From Pseudomonas sp. MYb327 (GTDB lineage: Bacteria > Pseudomonadota > Gammaproteobacteria > Pseudomonadales > Pseudomonadaceae), in NCBI RefSeq assembly GCF_040438925.1, contig NZ_CP159258.1:1812001-1876000 (forward strand): 64,000 nucleotides of DNA. The letters are read 5' to 3'. The notes under the pieces were generated by a model. That model was not told the DNA's origin. It did no database searches and worked only from the letters and a program-made list of their open reading frames with translations. The first letter of the stretch is position 1; every line of letters starts with the position of its first letter. Below, in pieces: positions 10,757-22,027 of the stretch. The translations under genes and the position numbers were made by a program.

Positions 10757-12988
10757 ATGAGTTTCTCGAACAAGGAACAGGGTCAACACAAAGAGGCGTT
10801 GCTACCCAGGGCGCGGGATATTGATGCGCTGGTACGCGCCGAGCATCACGACCCCTTTGCAATACTCGGTCCCCATGGCGATGGCGCCGGCGGGCAGTTC
10901 ATTCGGGCTTATCTGCCGGACGCCTTGAGCGTTCAGGTGGTGGCCAGGGAATCGGGAGAAGAGCTCGGCCAACTTGAAGCAACGCAGACACCGGGGTTGT
11001 TTGTCGGTCATTTTGACCGGGCGCAACCCTACGTGCTGAGAACCCGCTGGGCCGGTGGCGAACAGTTCTCCGAAGACCCTTACAGTTTTGGCCCGTTGCT
11101 CGGCGAGATGGACTTGTATCTGTTCGCCGAAGGCAATCACCGTGACCTCAGCGCTTGCCTCGGTGCGCAGCTGAAAACGGTGGACGGTGTCGACGGCGTG
11201 CGTTTCGCCGTGTGGGCGCCGAACGCCAAACGTGTCTCGGTGGTCGGCGATTTCAACAACTGGGACGGCCGTCGTCACCCGATGCGCCTGCGTCATCCCA
11301 CCGGGGTCTGGGAATTGTTTATCCCGCGCATGCAGGCGGGTGAGGCCTATAAATACGAAATCCTCAGCGCCCACGGCATTCTGCCGCTCAAGGCCGACCC
11401 GATGGCCCTGGCGACCTCATTGCCGCCAGACACTGCGTCGAAAGTGGCGCCTCCGCTGAATATCGACTGGCAGGATCACGAGTGGATGCAGGCCCGTGGC
11501 GAACGGCAGCGTCCGAGCGCGCCGCTGTCGATCTACGAACTGCACGCCGGTTCGTGGCAATGTGAACTCGACGATCTGGGCGAAGTGGCCCGCCAGTACA
11601 CGTGGCCAGAACTGGCCGAGCGGCTGATCCCGTATGTCAAAGAACTCGGTTTCACCCACATCGAACTAATGCCGATCATGGAGCACCCGTTCGGTGGTTC
11701 GTGGGGCTATCAATTGCTCTCGCAATTCGCCACCAGTGCCCGCTATGGCACCGGCGATGAATTTGCAGCCTTCGTCAACGCCTGTCACCAGGCTGACATC
11801 GGCGTGATACTGGACTGGGTGCCGGCGCATTTCCCCACCGACACTCACGGCCTGGCGCAATTCGACGGCACCGCGCTGTACGAATATGGCAACCCGCAGG
11901 AAGGTTTCCATCAGGATTGGGACACGCTGATCTACAACCTCGGCCGCACCGAAGTGCACGGCTACATGCTGGCCTCGGCATTGCACTGGCTCAAGCATTT
12001 CCATGTCGACGGCCTGCGGGTGGATGCCGTGGCGTCGATGCTGTACCGCGACTATTCGCGCAAGGCCGGCGAGTGGGTGCCGAACCGCCATGGCGGGCGG
12101 GAAAACCTCGAAGCCATCGACTTCCTGCGTCATCTCAACGACGTGGTGGCACTGGAAGCGCCGGGCGCGTTGGTGATCGCTGAGGAGTCCACCGCGTGGC
12201 CGGGTGTCAGCCAAAGCACGCAACAGGGCGGCCTGGGCTTCGCCTACAAGTGGAACATGGGCTGGATGCACGATTCGCTGCATTACATCCAGCAAGATCC
12301 GGTGTACCGCGCTCACCATCACAACGAGCTGAGTTTCGGCCTGGTGTACGCCTGGTCCGAACGCTTCATCCTGCCGATTTCCCACGACGAAGTGGTGCAC
12401 GGCAAACACTCGCTGATCGACAAAATGCCCGGCGACCGCTGGCAGAAGTTCGCCAACCTGCGGGCCTATCTGAGTTTCATGTGGACCCATCCGGGCAAGA
12501 AGCTGCTGTTCATGGGCTGCGAGTTCGGCCAGTGGCGCGAGTGGAACCACGACCAGCAACTGGATTGGTACCTGCTGCAGTATTCGGAACACAAAGGCGT
12601 GCAGAAACTGGTGGGCGACCTCAATCGTCTTTATCGCGAAGAACCGGCGTTGCATGAGCAGGATGATGTACCGCAGGGCTTCCAATGGTTGATCGGTGAC
12701 GATGCAATCAACAGCGTTTATGCCTGGCTGCGTTGGAGCAAGGAGGGCAAACCGGTGTTGGTGGTGGCTAACTTCACGCCAGTGCCGCGTGAGGCTTATC
12801 GCGTAGGCGTGCCGTTCGCCGGGCGCTGGACGGAGTTGTTGAACAGTGATTCGGCGACATATGCGGGCTCCAATTATGGGAACGGTGGCGGGGCGTTTAC
12901 CGAGGAGACGCCGAGCCATGGGCAGGCGTTGTCGTTGGTGCTGAATTTGCCACCGTTGGCGGTGCTGGTGTTGAGGCCGGAGGGGTAA
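10757..12988 (+). CDS. glgB: GlgB 1,4-alpha-glucan branching enzyme
   Basis: GlgB makes alpha-1,6 branches in the glucan built by GlgE or GlgA. The 743-residue protein has an N-terminal CBM48-type region with [16 protein letters not shown], and a GH13_9 barrel. [20 protein letters not shown] places the nucleophile at Asp423; [11 protein letters not shown] gives the acid/base Glu476; [12 protein letters not shown] supplies the third conserved Asp. The C-terminal beta domain ends [13 protein letters not shown]. It is the last gene of the plus-strand operon, two bases after treS. A hairpin at 13019 separates it from the convergent RHS gene. Length and motifs match E. coli GlgB throughout, with no sign of damage. 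Confidence 0.97.
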   Translation: MSFSNKEQGQHKEALLPRARDIDALVRAEHHDPFAILGPHGDGAGGQFIRAYLPDALSVQVVARESGEELGQLEATQTPGLFVGHFDRAQPYVLRTRWAGGEQFSEDPYSFGPLLGEMDLYLFAEGNHRDLSACLGAQLKTVDGVDGVRFAVWAPNAKRVSVVGDFNNWDGRRHPMRLRHPTGVWELFIPRMQAGEAYKYEILSAHGILPLKADPMALATSLPPDTASKVAPPLNIDWQDHEWMQARGERQRPSAPLSIYELHAGSWQCELDDLGEVARQYTWPELAERLIPYVKELGFTHIELMPIMEHPFGGSWGYQLLSQFATSARYGTGDEFAAFVNACHQADIGVILDWVPAHFPTDTHGLAQFDGTALYEYGNPQEGFHQDWDTLIYNLGRTEVHGYMLASALHWLKHFHVDGLRVDAVASMLYRDYSRKAGEWVPNRHGGRENLEAIDFLRHLNDVVALEAPGALVIAEESTAWPGVSQSTQQGGLGFAYKWNMGWMHDSLHYIQQDPVYRAHHHNELSFGLVYAWSERFILPISHDEVVHGKHSLIDKMPGDRWQKFANLRAYLSFMWTHPGKKLLFMGCEFGQWREWNHDQQLDWYLLQYSEHKGVQKLVGDLNRLYREEPALHEQDDVPQGFQWLIGDDAINSVYAWLRWSKEGKPVLVVANFTPVPREAYRVGVPFAGRWTELLNSDSATYAGSNYGNGGGAFTEETPSHGQALSLVLNLPPLAVLVLRPEG

Positions 12989-13018
12989 GGGTACCGGTTA
13001 AGGGGCACAGGTTGTTCG

Positions 13019-13050
13019 GCAACTCGTATACCTATCAGTATTCGAGTTGC
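13019..13050. terminator. Bidirectional terminator candidate between glgB and the RHS gene
   Basis: GCAACTCG at 13019-13026 pairs with CGAGTTGC at 13043-13050, and the stem continues through an ATA/TAT pairing to an 8-base loop. It lies in the 99-bp gap between two convergent stop codons and would serve both. Confidence 0.65.
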
Positions 13051-13087
13051 TTAACTAATAAAATCATGATTTACATCTGTCCAATTT

Positions 13088-16009
13088 TTATATCCATTTT
13101 GTTCTAGATGGCGGATTGTTATTGGTTTTTTCAAGGTAAATCATTGGTGTGAATTTTCTGGTTGTTTGGAAAAGACTGTTTCCGCTGGTGGTTTGAGTGA
13201 CGATATTTTTAACTATGTAGTTGGTTGCTGGAAAAACTATACTTTCGTGTTCAATAGAGTTGCTGATGGTGTAAGTGTCTGATGCGACAAAAATTACGCC
13301 GACGGTTCCCTTTATGAAGTTATCATGATGATATTTCGATATGAAACTTTCGGCTTCTGTTTTGTCTGAGCTAAACGATAAAAAGCTACTGGCGCTTACG
13401 ATATCACCTATTTTCAAAGTCGGGCTTACACCGAGGCTCAGACCCATGTCTGACAATCGTGACCCTCGATAAACTGGCGAACTTGTTTTAGGTCCCACTG
13501 AGGCTGACATCAGGAGAATGGTTTGCCACGGATCTTGTTCGTGCTCGCTCAATAGCTGTAATGCTGGTACAAAGCTACTTTTGTATACGTCATTCGACAT
13601 GTTGACGCTGTATTCGCCGGTATTGGATTTTAATTCACGGCGCGCCTCGTTTGAAGCTGTGGCCAAGGAAGGACGCTCTTGTGTATTTGCTCGAATAAAG
13701 AAGTTTCTGCTGGTTGCTCCAATGTAGCGAGAGCCCGCGTTTGTGCTCCAGAATAAATGCAACCCTTTCTTTTCGTTACTTGTTAGTCTTCTATGATAGG
13801 TGGTCTCTTGCGGCTCGGCTATTGCCTCGGATGCAAAGCCCAGTTTTGACATGATTGTTGCGGAATATTGTTGTGGGTTAGCACCTTTTCCTTTTAGATA
13901 TTGGTTAACTACAGAGCGTACATCTTCTTGAGGAAGTTCGCCCATGTCTCGTTTGAGGGTGTTTACTATATGACTGATATCTGCCGCTGTTAATTCAGTT
14001 CCCATGCGACCATCCAGATCCGCAAAATTGATGGGCCTGTTTCCAACCATCGCATACAAATTCATTCCATCCACATATCCCGCCGGATCCGGATTAATCC
14101 ACCGCTGCAACCACGGCGCGTAATACCGAAACCCGTAATAATAAAGCCCCGTCGCATCCCGTTCCTTACCCGAGTAACGCACAGTCTTGTACTTCGCTTC
14201 GGTGGCCGACCGTGCCGCGAAGCAAGCCGTGCCCCCAAATGGGTAATACCATTCCTGGCTGATCAGATCGGCATTCTGGTCCAGTTCCATCGTGCTGGAC
14301 TTCAGGTGATCGTTGAGGCTGTAGCGCACCTGGTCGTTGGTGATGTCGCCCGGTTTTTGCGCGACCCAGTGCAGCACTTGCACACCGTTGCTACCTGCGC
14401 TGGCGTTGATCACGTGGAGGATTTCACCCGTGCCGCTGTGGGTGCGGATTTCTACGCCGGGCAGGTAACGCACTTCGCTGATCAACGTGCGCACATTGGT
14501 TTGGTTCGCGCGAATTTTGCGGACCCGCTGGCCGCTGCCGTCGTAGAGGTACTTTTCGTAATCGTCGTTGCCGTCTTCACGCACCACCGGACGCACACGG
14601 GTCAGCTGATTACGCAGGTCCCAATCCAGTGACTGGCCGACCTGCAACTCCCGCAGATTGCCGTTGGCATCAAACCCGTCAGCCAGTTCGGCTTCAGTCG
14701 GTGGCCGACCATTGCGCTCGGGCAGGCAACGGTTGCTGTATTGAGTGCGGGTCAGGGTGCGGCCATGGGTCTGGGCACCGACATGCACCAGGTTCAACAA
14801 ATTGCCGCCCGCGTCGTAGTGAAAGGTCTGTACGTAGTTGGCGATCTGGTTGGGGTCGAGGGGCAGGGGTTGCGTGCCCGGAAGGGCGGGGCCGCCGTTG
14901 CCGGTCTTGGCTTCCCAGCCGGTGGCTTCGATCAGTTGGCCGAGGGTGTCATACCGGTAAGTCTTGATCGGTTCGATGCGCTGGTTGTTGAAGTAGCGGA
15001 TCGGTTGCGCGGCGTCTTCGATGCTCAGCACATTGCCGGCTGCGTCGTAGCGATAGTTCAGATCTTGCAGTGGAGTGCCATTGGCTTTGTGTGCGCTCAG
15101 TCCAATCAGGCGACCGTCCGCAAGGTCGTAGCGGTGGCGGGTGATGACGCCGTTGCCGGCGGTTTCCGATTCGATCTGGCCGGAGGGGTTGTAGAGAATC
15201 TCGCTGACCAGGGGCTTGTCAGATTGCCCGGCACCGGCCAGGGTCAGATAGGTGGTGCTCAACTCCCCGGCGACGGTGTAGGCGAATCGTTGACGATTCC
15301 CCAACGCGTCAATCTGCTGGAGCAGTTCGGTGCTGGGTGCGTAGCTGTACGCGGTGGTGGCACCGGCGCCGGGTTCAAGCAAAGCATCCCGCGCGGACGC
15401 GTCACTCGGCCAGTTCACGCCGTCGGTGTCGCGCAAAAAATGCCGGGTCTGTTGTAGCACAGCACCGCCCAGTCCCAGCTCGCGCAGGTGCACGGTGCCA
15501 GCCGGGTCATCATGCCGAATCAGCTGACCACACAGGTTGCCAGTGATAGCGTCGGCGTCTGCATAGGTAAAACGCTCCAGGACATGCTCAACCATTCCGT
15601 CGCCACTTTCACGCACGGCCACCGGGCGCAGCAGGTCATCGAACTCTGTCCATGAGTGGCTGCCGCGTCCGTCCCAATGATCGACAACCTGCCCGGCGGC
15701 GCCGTGCAAGGCCAACCGCCATCCGGCGTCCACGCTGTCACTCGACAACGCCGCGCCGGACAGGCTGAGCACCTGGCTCAGGTTGTCCGGCGCCGATGCG
15801 TCGCTTAGTGCCAGGGCAAACAAATACGGATCGCGACTGGCCACTGGGCGGGCGGCAGCGTCGAAGCGTTGCCGCGTGACTCGCGGCTCAATCGGATCGA
15901 GCGCCAACCGCCGATGAAACTGCACGGTCCTGACTGCCAGGCCACGTGGGTCTGCCACCAACAGTGTCGGGGTCCCGTCATGCATGTAACCGGCAATCGT
16001 TGAAGGCAT
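13088..16009 (-). CDS. TccC-like RHS protein with a C-terminal ADP-ribosyltransferase-like toxin domain
   Basis: A 973-residue RHS protein. The N-terminus (TPTLLVADPRGLAVRTVQFH, then TRQRFDAAARPVASRDP) has the layout of TccC components of insecticidal Tc toxins. YD-type repeats (YDAAGNVLSIED, YDAGGNLLNLVH) fill the shell, and the core closes with DPAGYVDG then NLYAMVGNRPINFADLDG (about 641-667), the self-cleaving aspartyl site. Residues 668-973 are a hypervariable cargo of lower GC. Its motifs fit R-S-E ADP-ribosyltransferases: Arg848 in PVYRGSRL, the SFSS motif from Ser878, and EHE at Glu920-Glu922, the ExE expected of arginine-modifying enzymes. I chose the ATG at 16009 because it gives the family N-terminus. 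No immunity gene follows and no TcA/TcB gene is nearby. It lies 92 bp after the autotransporter gene. Confidence 0.85.
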   Translation of the reverse strand: MPSTIAGYMHDGTPTLLVADPRGLAVRTVQFHRRLALDPIEPRVTRQRFDAAARPVASRDPYLFALALSDASAPDNLSQVLSLSGAALSSDSVDAGWRLALHGAAGQVVDHWDGRGSHSWTEFDDLLRPVAVRESGDGMVEHVLERFTYADADAITGNLCGQLIRHDDPAGTVHLRELGLGGAVLQQTRHFLRDTDGVNWPSDASARDALLEPGAGATTAYSYAPSTELLQQIDALGNRQRFAYTVAGELSTTYLTLAGAGQSDKPLVSEILYNPSGQIESETAGNGVITRHRYDLADGRLIGLSAHKANGTPLQDLNYRYDAAGNVLSIEDAAQPIRYFNNQRIEPIKTYRYDTLGQLIEATGWEAKTGNGGPALPGTQPLPLDPNQIANYVQTFHYDAGGNLLNLVHVGAQTHGRTLTRTQYSNRCLPERNGRPPTEAELADGFDANGNLRELQVGQSLDWDLRNQLTRVRPVVREDGNDDYEKYLYDGSGQRVRKIRANQTNVRTLISEVRYLPGVEIRTHSGTGEILHVINASAGSNGVQVLHWVAQKPGDITNDQVRYSLNDHLKSSTMELDQNADLISQEWYYPFGGTACFAARSATEAKYKTVRYSGKERDATGLYYYGFRYYAPWLQRWINPDPAGYVDGMNLYAMVGNRPINFADLDGRMGTELTAADISHIVNTLKRDMGELPQEDVRSVVNQYLKGKGANPQQYSATIMSKLGFASEAIAEPQETTYHRRLTSNEKKGLHLFWSTNAGSRYIGATSRNFFIRANTQERPSLATASNEARRELKSNTGEYSVNMSNDVYKSSFVPALQLLSEHEQDPWQTILLMSASVGPKTSSPVYRGSRLSDMGLSLGVSPTLKIGDIVSASSFLSFSSDKTEAESFISKYHHDNFIKGTVGVIFVASDTYTISNSIEHESIVFPATNYIVKNIVTQTTSGNSLFQTTRKFTPMIYLEKTNNNPPSRTKWI

Positions 16010-16101
16010 TGGCGAGCCCTGATCAAAAACGAGTGCCCACCACAATGCATGACCTTCAACGGCCTGGATACTGGCAAAACTGTCAGGTGGCGCCCGTTAT
16101 T

Positions 16102-17163
16102 TCACCAGCGCATCCGCACGCCGAGGCTGCCGATTATCCCATTCAAGTCATTGTCATCGACATCACTGCTGTAGTCGGCACTCACGTACAGGCTCACGGC
16201 CGGTGTCACTCTGGCCACCAGCCCCAGACCGAGTTCTACCGTCGAAGATTTACGGCTGCTGCTGATCTTGTCGACCTCATCGAGGGTCACGGTGTTGCCG
16301 GTATATACCGTGTGCCACAAGTTGGTCCGCACGTAGGGTTCTACGGGCAGGCCGTTGATGTCGTAACTGCCTTTCAATTTGGCGCCGACGCGGCCACTCC
16401 ATGACGACACGTCGCTGGAGGACGCATTGCCCGAACCCGCGTACGGGGTGTCGAGGGTGATGCGTTGATTGATCAACTGCGCCTGTGGTTCAACCACCCA
16501 GTTTTCGCTGATGCCAATCGGAAAGCCGCCTTCCACCGACAGCGTTACCGCGCTGCCTTCGGCGGCTTGTCGGGCGCCTTGTTCATTACGGCTGAAACCA
16601 TTGACCCGACCACCGCTGGCGGACAAGTCGACGTGCCAGCCTTGCGGGCCGGTCAAGCTGTAATAGGCACCGAGGCTTTCGCCTTGCAGGTTGAGTGTGT
16701 TGGTGTTCGGATCAGACATCGCGCGATTGGTCACCAGGCCACCGCTGTTGGCCTGGAATTGGCTGGTGCCACCGATCAGGCCGACCCGTTGGGTATGGCC
16801 GCTGCCGCTCTGCAAGGTCAGGATTGCCGGGCTTTTAAGTTCGCCAGAGCCAGGGATGGAGAAACCCTGGGCCAAAGCATCGGTTTGTGCCTGACGCGAA
16901 GCTTTTCCATAGAGTTGGTCCCAGGCGGAGGGCGCCGCCTCCTCGGTGATGAAATGGCTGTTTCGCATGTCGGGGCCAAAGCGGCCGGGATACGTGGTGT
17001 CGAGGGCGGGCAAGGTGAGCACCGGAACGTCCTGGCGATACCAGGGCGTCGATTCGTCCTCAGCCGGTGAGGCCTGCACTTCCATGGAAGAGCACAGCAG
17101 GAGTGAGCTCGATACAGTACAAATTGTAACTTTGATCTCTTGTTGGGTGAATGAGGTTTTCAT
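16102..17163 (-). CDS. Autotransporter-type outer-membrane beta-barrel protein without a long passenger
   Basis: A 353-residue protein with an N-terminal signal (VTICTVSSSLLLCSSMEVQA) and a C-terminal half rich in alternating amphipathic strands, ending LGVRMRW with an aromatic last residue as required for Bam-dependent barrels. Strands such as LGAYYSLTGPQGWHVDLSAS, VEPYVRTNLWHTVYTG and VELGLGLVARVTPAVSLYVS match autotransporter translocator domains. Only about 70-90 residues precede the barrel (SPAEDESTPWYRQDVPV), far too few for a classic passenger, so it is either a truncated autotransporter or a short-passenger type. It is immediately upstream of the RHS toxin gene on the same strand and could be co-transcribed with it. 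Whether it handles the toxin is untested. Confidence 0.8.
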   Translation of the reverse strand: MKTSFTQQEIKVTICTVSSSLLLCSSMEVQASPAEDESTPWYRQDVPVLTLPALDTTYPGRFGPDMRNSHFITEEAAPSAWDQLYGKASRQAQTDALAQGFSIPGSGELKSPAILTLQSGSGHTQRVGLIGGTSQFQANSGGLVTNRAMSDPNTNTLNLQGESLGAYYSLTGPQGWHVDLSASGGRVNGFSRNEQGARQAAEGSAVTLSVEGGFPIGISENWVVEPQAQLINQRITLDTPYAGSGNASSSDVSSWSGRVGAKLKGSYDINGLPVEPYVRTNLWHTVYTGNTVTLDEVDKISSSRKSSTVELGLGLVARVTPAVSLYVSADYSSDVDDNDLNGIIGSLGVRMRW

Positions 17164-17574
17164 GGAGGTCTACCTTGCAATCGCATGCCGTTCTCGCTTT
17201 GCCGTCTCTCCTACCCCGAATGAGGGGCGACCGATGGATTGGAGCAAGCCGAGGACCGCCCGGTTTAGCGGGTGTCTTGGCGGGCTTGTCCCTGATGTTA
17301 TTGCCGGGGGTAGTACGGTGTAGCTAAGAAGACCCCTGCCACTGCGTCAAGAAAATGGCCGATAAATGGTAGGGGTATTTTAGGTCATATAAGTGACTGA
17401 TTTACGACGCATGCCTAAGTGCTTGTTTAATGGAAAAATCGTCAAAAAAGTCACGAGCTAGAGCGTTTTCCTCTTTTTACCAACTCATCCTCACACCCGG
17501 ATCTCCGGACATTTCCCGCTGCCGATTGCTGTCGATATTGCTGCTGAATTTAGCGCTGGTATCAGGTCGGGCGC
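17164..17574. other. Intergenic region upstream of the autotransporter gene
   Basis: This 411-bp stretch has no credible gene and a patch of low GC around 17390-17480. It separates the EEP-family gene's stop from the autotransporter start on the same strand, so the promoter of the autotransporter-RHS pair should be here. I see no clear hairpin or operator. Confidence 0.6.
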
Positions 17575-18375
17575 CTAAAGATGGACTTCCACCGCCAACG
17601 GCAAATGATCCGACAGATGCGTCCAGGGCTTGTGCCCAAGGATTCTTGGCTCATGACTGCTGGCATTGCGCAGGTAGATGCGATCCAGGCGCAGCAGCGG
17701 AAAGCGTGCGGGGTAGGTTTTTGCGGGGCGGCCGTGATGGCGTTCGAAGGCTTCGTGGAGGTAGTCGCGACGGGCGAGGGCGGCGTTGCCTTGCAGTTGC
17801 CAGTCGTTGAAATCGCCCGCGATGATCACCGGTGCGTCGTCGGGCAGGGATTCGAGCAGTTGGCAAAGCAACTGCAACTGCAGTTGGCGATGGCTTTCGA
17901 GCAAACTCAGGTGCACGCAGATGGCATGGACCTCGGCGTGGCCCGGCACGTCCAGCACGCAATGCAGCAGCCCTCGGCGTTCAGGCCCGGTGATGGAGAC
18001 ATCGAGGTTGCGGTATTCGCGGATCGGGTATTTCGACAGTAGCGCGTTACCGTGGTGGCCGTCGGGGTAGACCGCGTTGCGGCCGTAGGCGAAGTCGCTC
18101 CACATGCTGTCGGCGAGGAATTCGTATTGTGAGGTTTGTGGCCAATCGTTGTAGCGGGAGGAATGGCGCTCGTGCTCGCCGACCACTTCCTGCAGGAACA
18201 CCAGGTCCGCCGATGTACTGCGTACCGCTTCACGCAATTCCGGGAGGATGAAGCGTCGATTGAGTGCAGTGAACCCCTTGTGGGTGTTGACCGTCAGCAC
18301 GCGCAATCGGTGGATGGCCGGCGGGGTGTTCAACGGCACTGATGCTTCTGGCTGCCGCTTGGGATTACTGGTCAC
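17575..18375 (-). CDS. Endonuclease/exonuclease/phosphatase (EEP) family protein
   Basis: A 266-residue cytoplasmic protein of the DNase I-like metal-dependent phosphoesterase fold. The motifs appear in order: LTVNTHKG (Asn30), VFLQEV (Glu63, metal ligand), IIAGDFNDW (Asp188 and Asn190) and the C-terminal [11 protein letters not shown]. Substrates in this superfamily range from DNA to phospholipid head groups and inositol phosphates, so the reaction cannot be named. The start is GTG at 18375 with GGAG five bases upstream. EEP-family genes are commonly found in the glycogen/trehalose and cardiolipin synthase region of Pseudomonas, so the position next to the PIG-L gene is probably ancestral and the RHS pair the intruder. 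Confidence 0.88.
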   Translation of the reverse strand: MTSNPKRQPEASVPLNTPPAIHRLRVLTVNTHKGFTALNRRFILPELREAVRSTSADLVFLQEVVGEHERHSSRYNDWPQTSQYEFLADSMWSDFAYGRNAVYPDGHHGNALLSKYPIREYRNLDVSITGPERRGLLHCVLDVPGHAEVHAICVHLSLLESHRQLQLQLLCQLLESLPDDAPVIIAGDFNDWQLQGNAALARRDYLHEAFERHHGRPAKTYPARFPLLRLDRIYLRNASSHEPRILGHKPWTHLSDHLPLAVEVHL

Positions 18376-18464
18376 TGTTACTCCTCTGAATCAGACTCGC
18401 TTATGTATGCGACTGATGCGGGGGCGGGCAGTTCAGCGTGATTCGTCGAGACGTCAAAAGATCT

Positions 18465-19223
18465 TCATACAAGTACGACTTCATAGGGCAGACGCATCCG
18501 ATCCAGCACCACCTGCGGCAGCAGCGGTGCAAGGCCGATGGCCGGATCGCCATCGAGCTGGCTGGCGTAGGCATGGGTCGCGTGGCTCTTTCGCGCGACG
18601 GTCCAGGTGTCCAGGCGAATTTTGCGCGCGCGATGCCAGGGGATTGAACCATGATCTCGCGCTGCCCAGTGCCAGGCCCAGACCGGCACTTCGTTAAAGG
18701 TCGCGCCGGCGATGGTCGCGGCATTGGCGCTGGCACGACCGACAGCGTCATGGTCGCCAGTGCCGTCCTCGCACCAAATGCTGAACACCACATCACCGGG
18801 GCGTAGATAGCGGCTGATGAATTGCGTCAACTCCTGCTCATGCTCGGCCAGGGTGTTGTCAGTGAAGCCGCCGCGAATCCATTTCAGGCTGTGCATCGGC
18901 AACCCGAGCCGACGCAGGGCTTCGACGCTTTCCTGGGAGCGAAACACGCTGAGGCGTTTCTCCGACCAGTGCGCAGAAGTCGGTTGGCTTGCGCTGCCAT
19001 CGGTCACCGAAATCAGTTGCAAGGGATGGCCCGTGGCGCTGAGCAATTGCAGCAGCCCGCCACACATCACCACTTCATCGCCGGGATGCGCAGAAATCAC
19101 CACCGCCCGTGCGCCCGCAGGGACTAAAGACTGAGTGCTGATGACCGGAATGTTTTCCAGTTGCGGGGCGCTGTTCCAGATCTGCCCTGGAGCGCTGCTT
19201 TCACTGATGGAAACAGGTTTCAT
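18465..19223 (-). CDS. PIG-L (LmbE-like) family deacetylase
   Basis: A 252-residue zinc-dependent N-deacetylase of the LmbE/PIG-L fold. The signature VVISAHPGDE (His46, Asp49) replaces the usual HPDDE with HPGDE, and CEDGTGDHDAVGRAS supplies the later metal ligand His158. Characterised relatives remove acetyl groups from GlcNAc-linked substrates (GlcNAc-PI, mycothiol, bacillithiol precursors). The natural substrate here is unknown. AAGGA precedes the ATG. It lies downstream of glgX across a strong 12-bp hairpin and 89 bp upstream of the EEP gene, so those two probably form a small unit. Sugar chemistry fits the glucan neighbourhood, but no direct link can be shown. Confidence 0.88.
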   Translation of the reverse strand: MKPVSISESSAPGQIWNSAPQLENIPVISTQSLVPAGARAVVISAHPGDEVVMCGGLLQLLSATGHPLQLISVTDGSASQPTSAHWSEKRLSVFRSQESVEALRRLGLPMHSLKWIRGGFTDNTLAEHEQELTQFISRYLRPGDVVFSIWCEDGTGDHDAVGRASANAATIAGATFNEVPVWAWHWAARDHGSIPWHRARKIRLDTWTVARKSHATHAYASQLDGDPAIGLAPLLPQVVLDRMRLPYEVVLV

Positions 19224-19271
19224 GAGGTTACGTCCTTGTTACGCGAGCCGCAGGGGCTGGTTGATAACGAA

Positions 19272-19302
19272 GCGCGGCACTCCGAACCCTGGAGTGCCGC
19301 GC
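19272..19302 (-). terminator. Terminator after glgX
   Basis: GCGCGGCACTCC pairs perfectly with GGAGTGCCGCGC around a 7-base loop, 85 bp beyond the glgX stop and 49 bp before the PIG-L start. The 12-bp GC-rich stem is strong; the following T content is low, so termination may be partial. Confidence 0.75.
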
Positions 19303-19386
19303 ATCGAGTATTGCTTATGTAACGCTATTCGTCGCGTCCCACGCTCGCAGTTGATCCATTTTTATCTACCGCTTATCCGGCGCAGC

Positions 19387-21546
<2,160 letters not shown>

Positions 21547-21582
21547 AGGTGCTCCTGCAAAGTGAGATATACCGCAACCTGT

Positions 21583-21657
21583 GGAAGCGAGCAGGCTCGC
21601 TCCAACCGGTCAGTTATTCGAGACGAACGGGTCCACAGTGGCGAGCGGACTCGCCAC
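21583..21657. repeat. Pair of REP-like hairpins between DUF2934 and glgX
   Basis: Two palindromes, GGA-a-GCGAGC/GCTCGC-TCC at 21583-21603 and the perfect GTGGCGAG/CTCGCCAC at 21638-21657, lie 34 bases apart. They match the 'GTGGCGAGC' REP type seen singly at 1851. They may moderate read-through from DUF2934 into glgX. Confidence 0.65.
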
Positions 21658-21685
21658 GAAATGAGTAAAGACAACAGCGGAAAGG

Positions 21686-22006
21686 TCAGATCGCTGACGG
21701 TTTTCGCGCGGCGCGAGGCTTCTTCTCGACGGCTTTTTCCCCTGGGGGAATAACGGAAGAAGCCGCAGACGGTTTGGCTTTTGGTTTTGGTGCGGCCACC
21801 TTGACCTCGCCAGCCTTGCCGTTGGCGGTTTTGCTGACGGCCGGTTTGCTGGCCGGGGCCTTCGCCGGTTTTTTCGGCACCAGGGCTTCCGCTTCAGCCA
21901 GTTTGCGCGCCATCTCCCAGTGGCGGGCTTCCTGACCTTCGGGTTTTCCTTCTGACTCCCAGATCTGATAGGCAAACTCGCGAATGCGTTTATCGTCGGT
22001 ACTCAT
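21686..22006 (-). CDS. DUF2934 small protein with a Lys/Pro/Ala-rich tail
   Basis: A 106-residue protein. Residues 1-38 carry the DUF2934 signature (RIREFAYQIWESEGKPEGQE, then HWEMARKLAEAEAL), a short predicted helical domain. The remainder is a low-complexity basic tail of Lys, Pro and Ala (KKPAKAPASKPAVSKTANGK) resembling histone-H1-like or DNA-binding tails. Function is unknown. It sits between treY and glgX in the same order as in other Pseudomonas trehalose loci, with AGGAG before the ATG and 21 bp from the treY stop, so it is co-transcribed with the pathway. The tail suggests contact with nucleic acid or an acidic surface; this is inference. Confidence 0.85.
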   Translation of the reverse strand: MSTDDKRIREFAYQIWESEGKPEGQEARHWEMARKLAEAEALVPKKPAKAPASKPAVSKTANGKAGEVKVAAPKPKAKPSAASSVIPPGEKAVEKKPRAARKPSAI

Positions 22007-22027
22007 CGCAATGCTCCTGAACTGAAC

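Noticed and set aside
11666..12919. Minus-strand open frame of 417 codons
   Set aside because: Antisense to glgB with no ribosome site or recognisable domain.
17430..17810. 126-codon plus-strand frame
   Set aside because: Runs into the antisense strand of the EEP gene, lacks a ribosome site and shows no domain.
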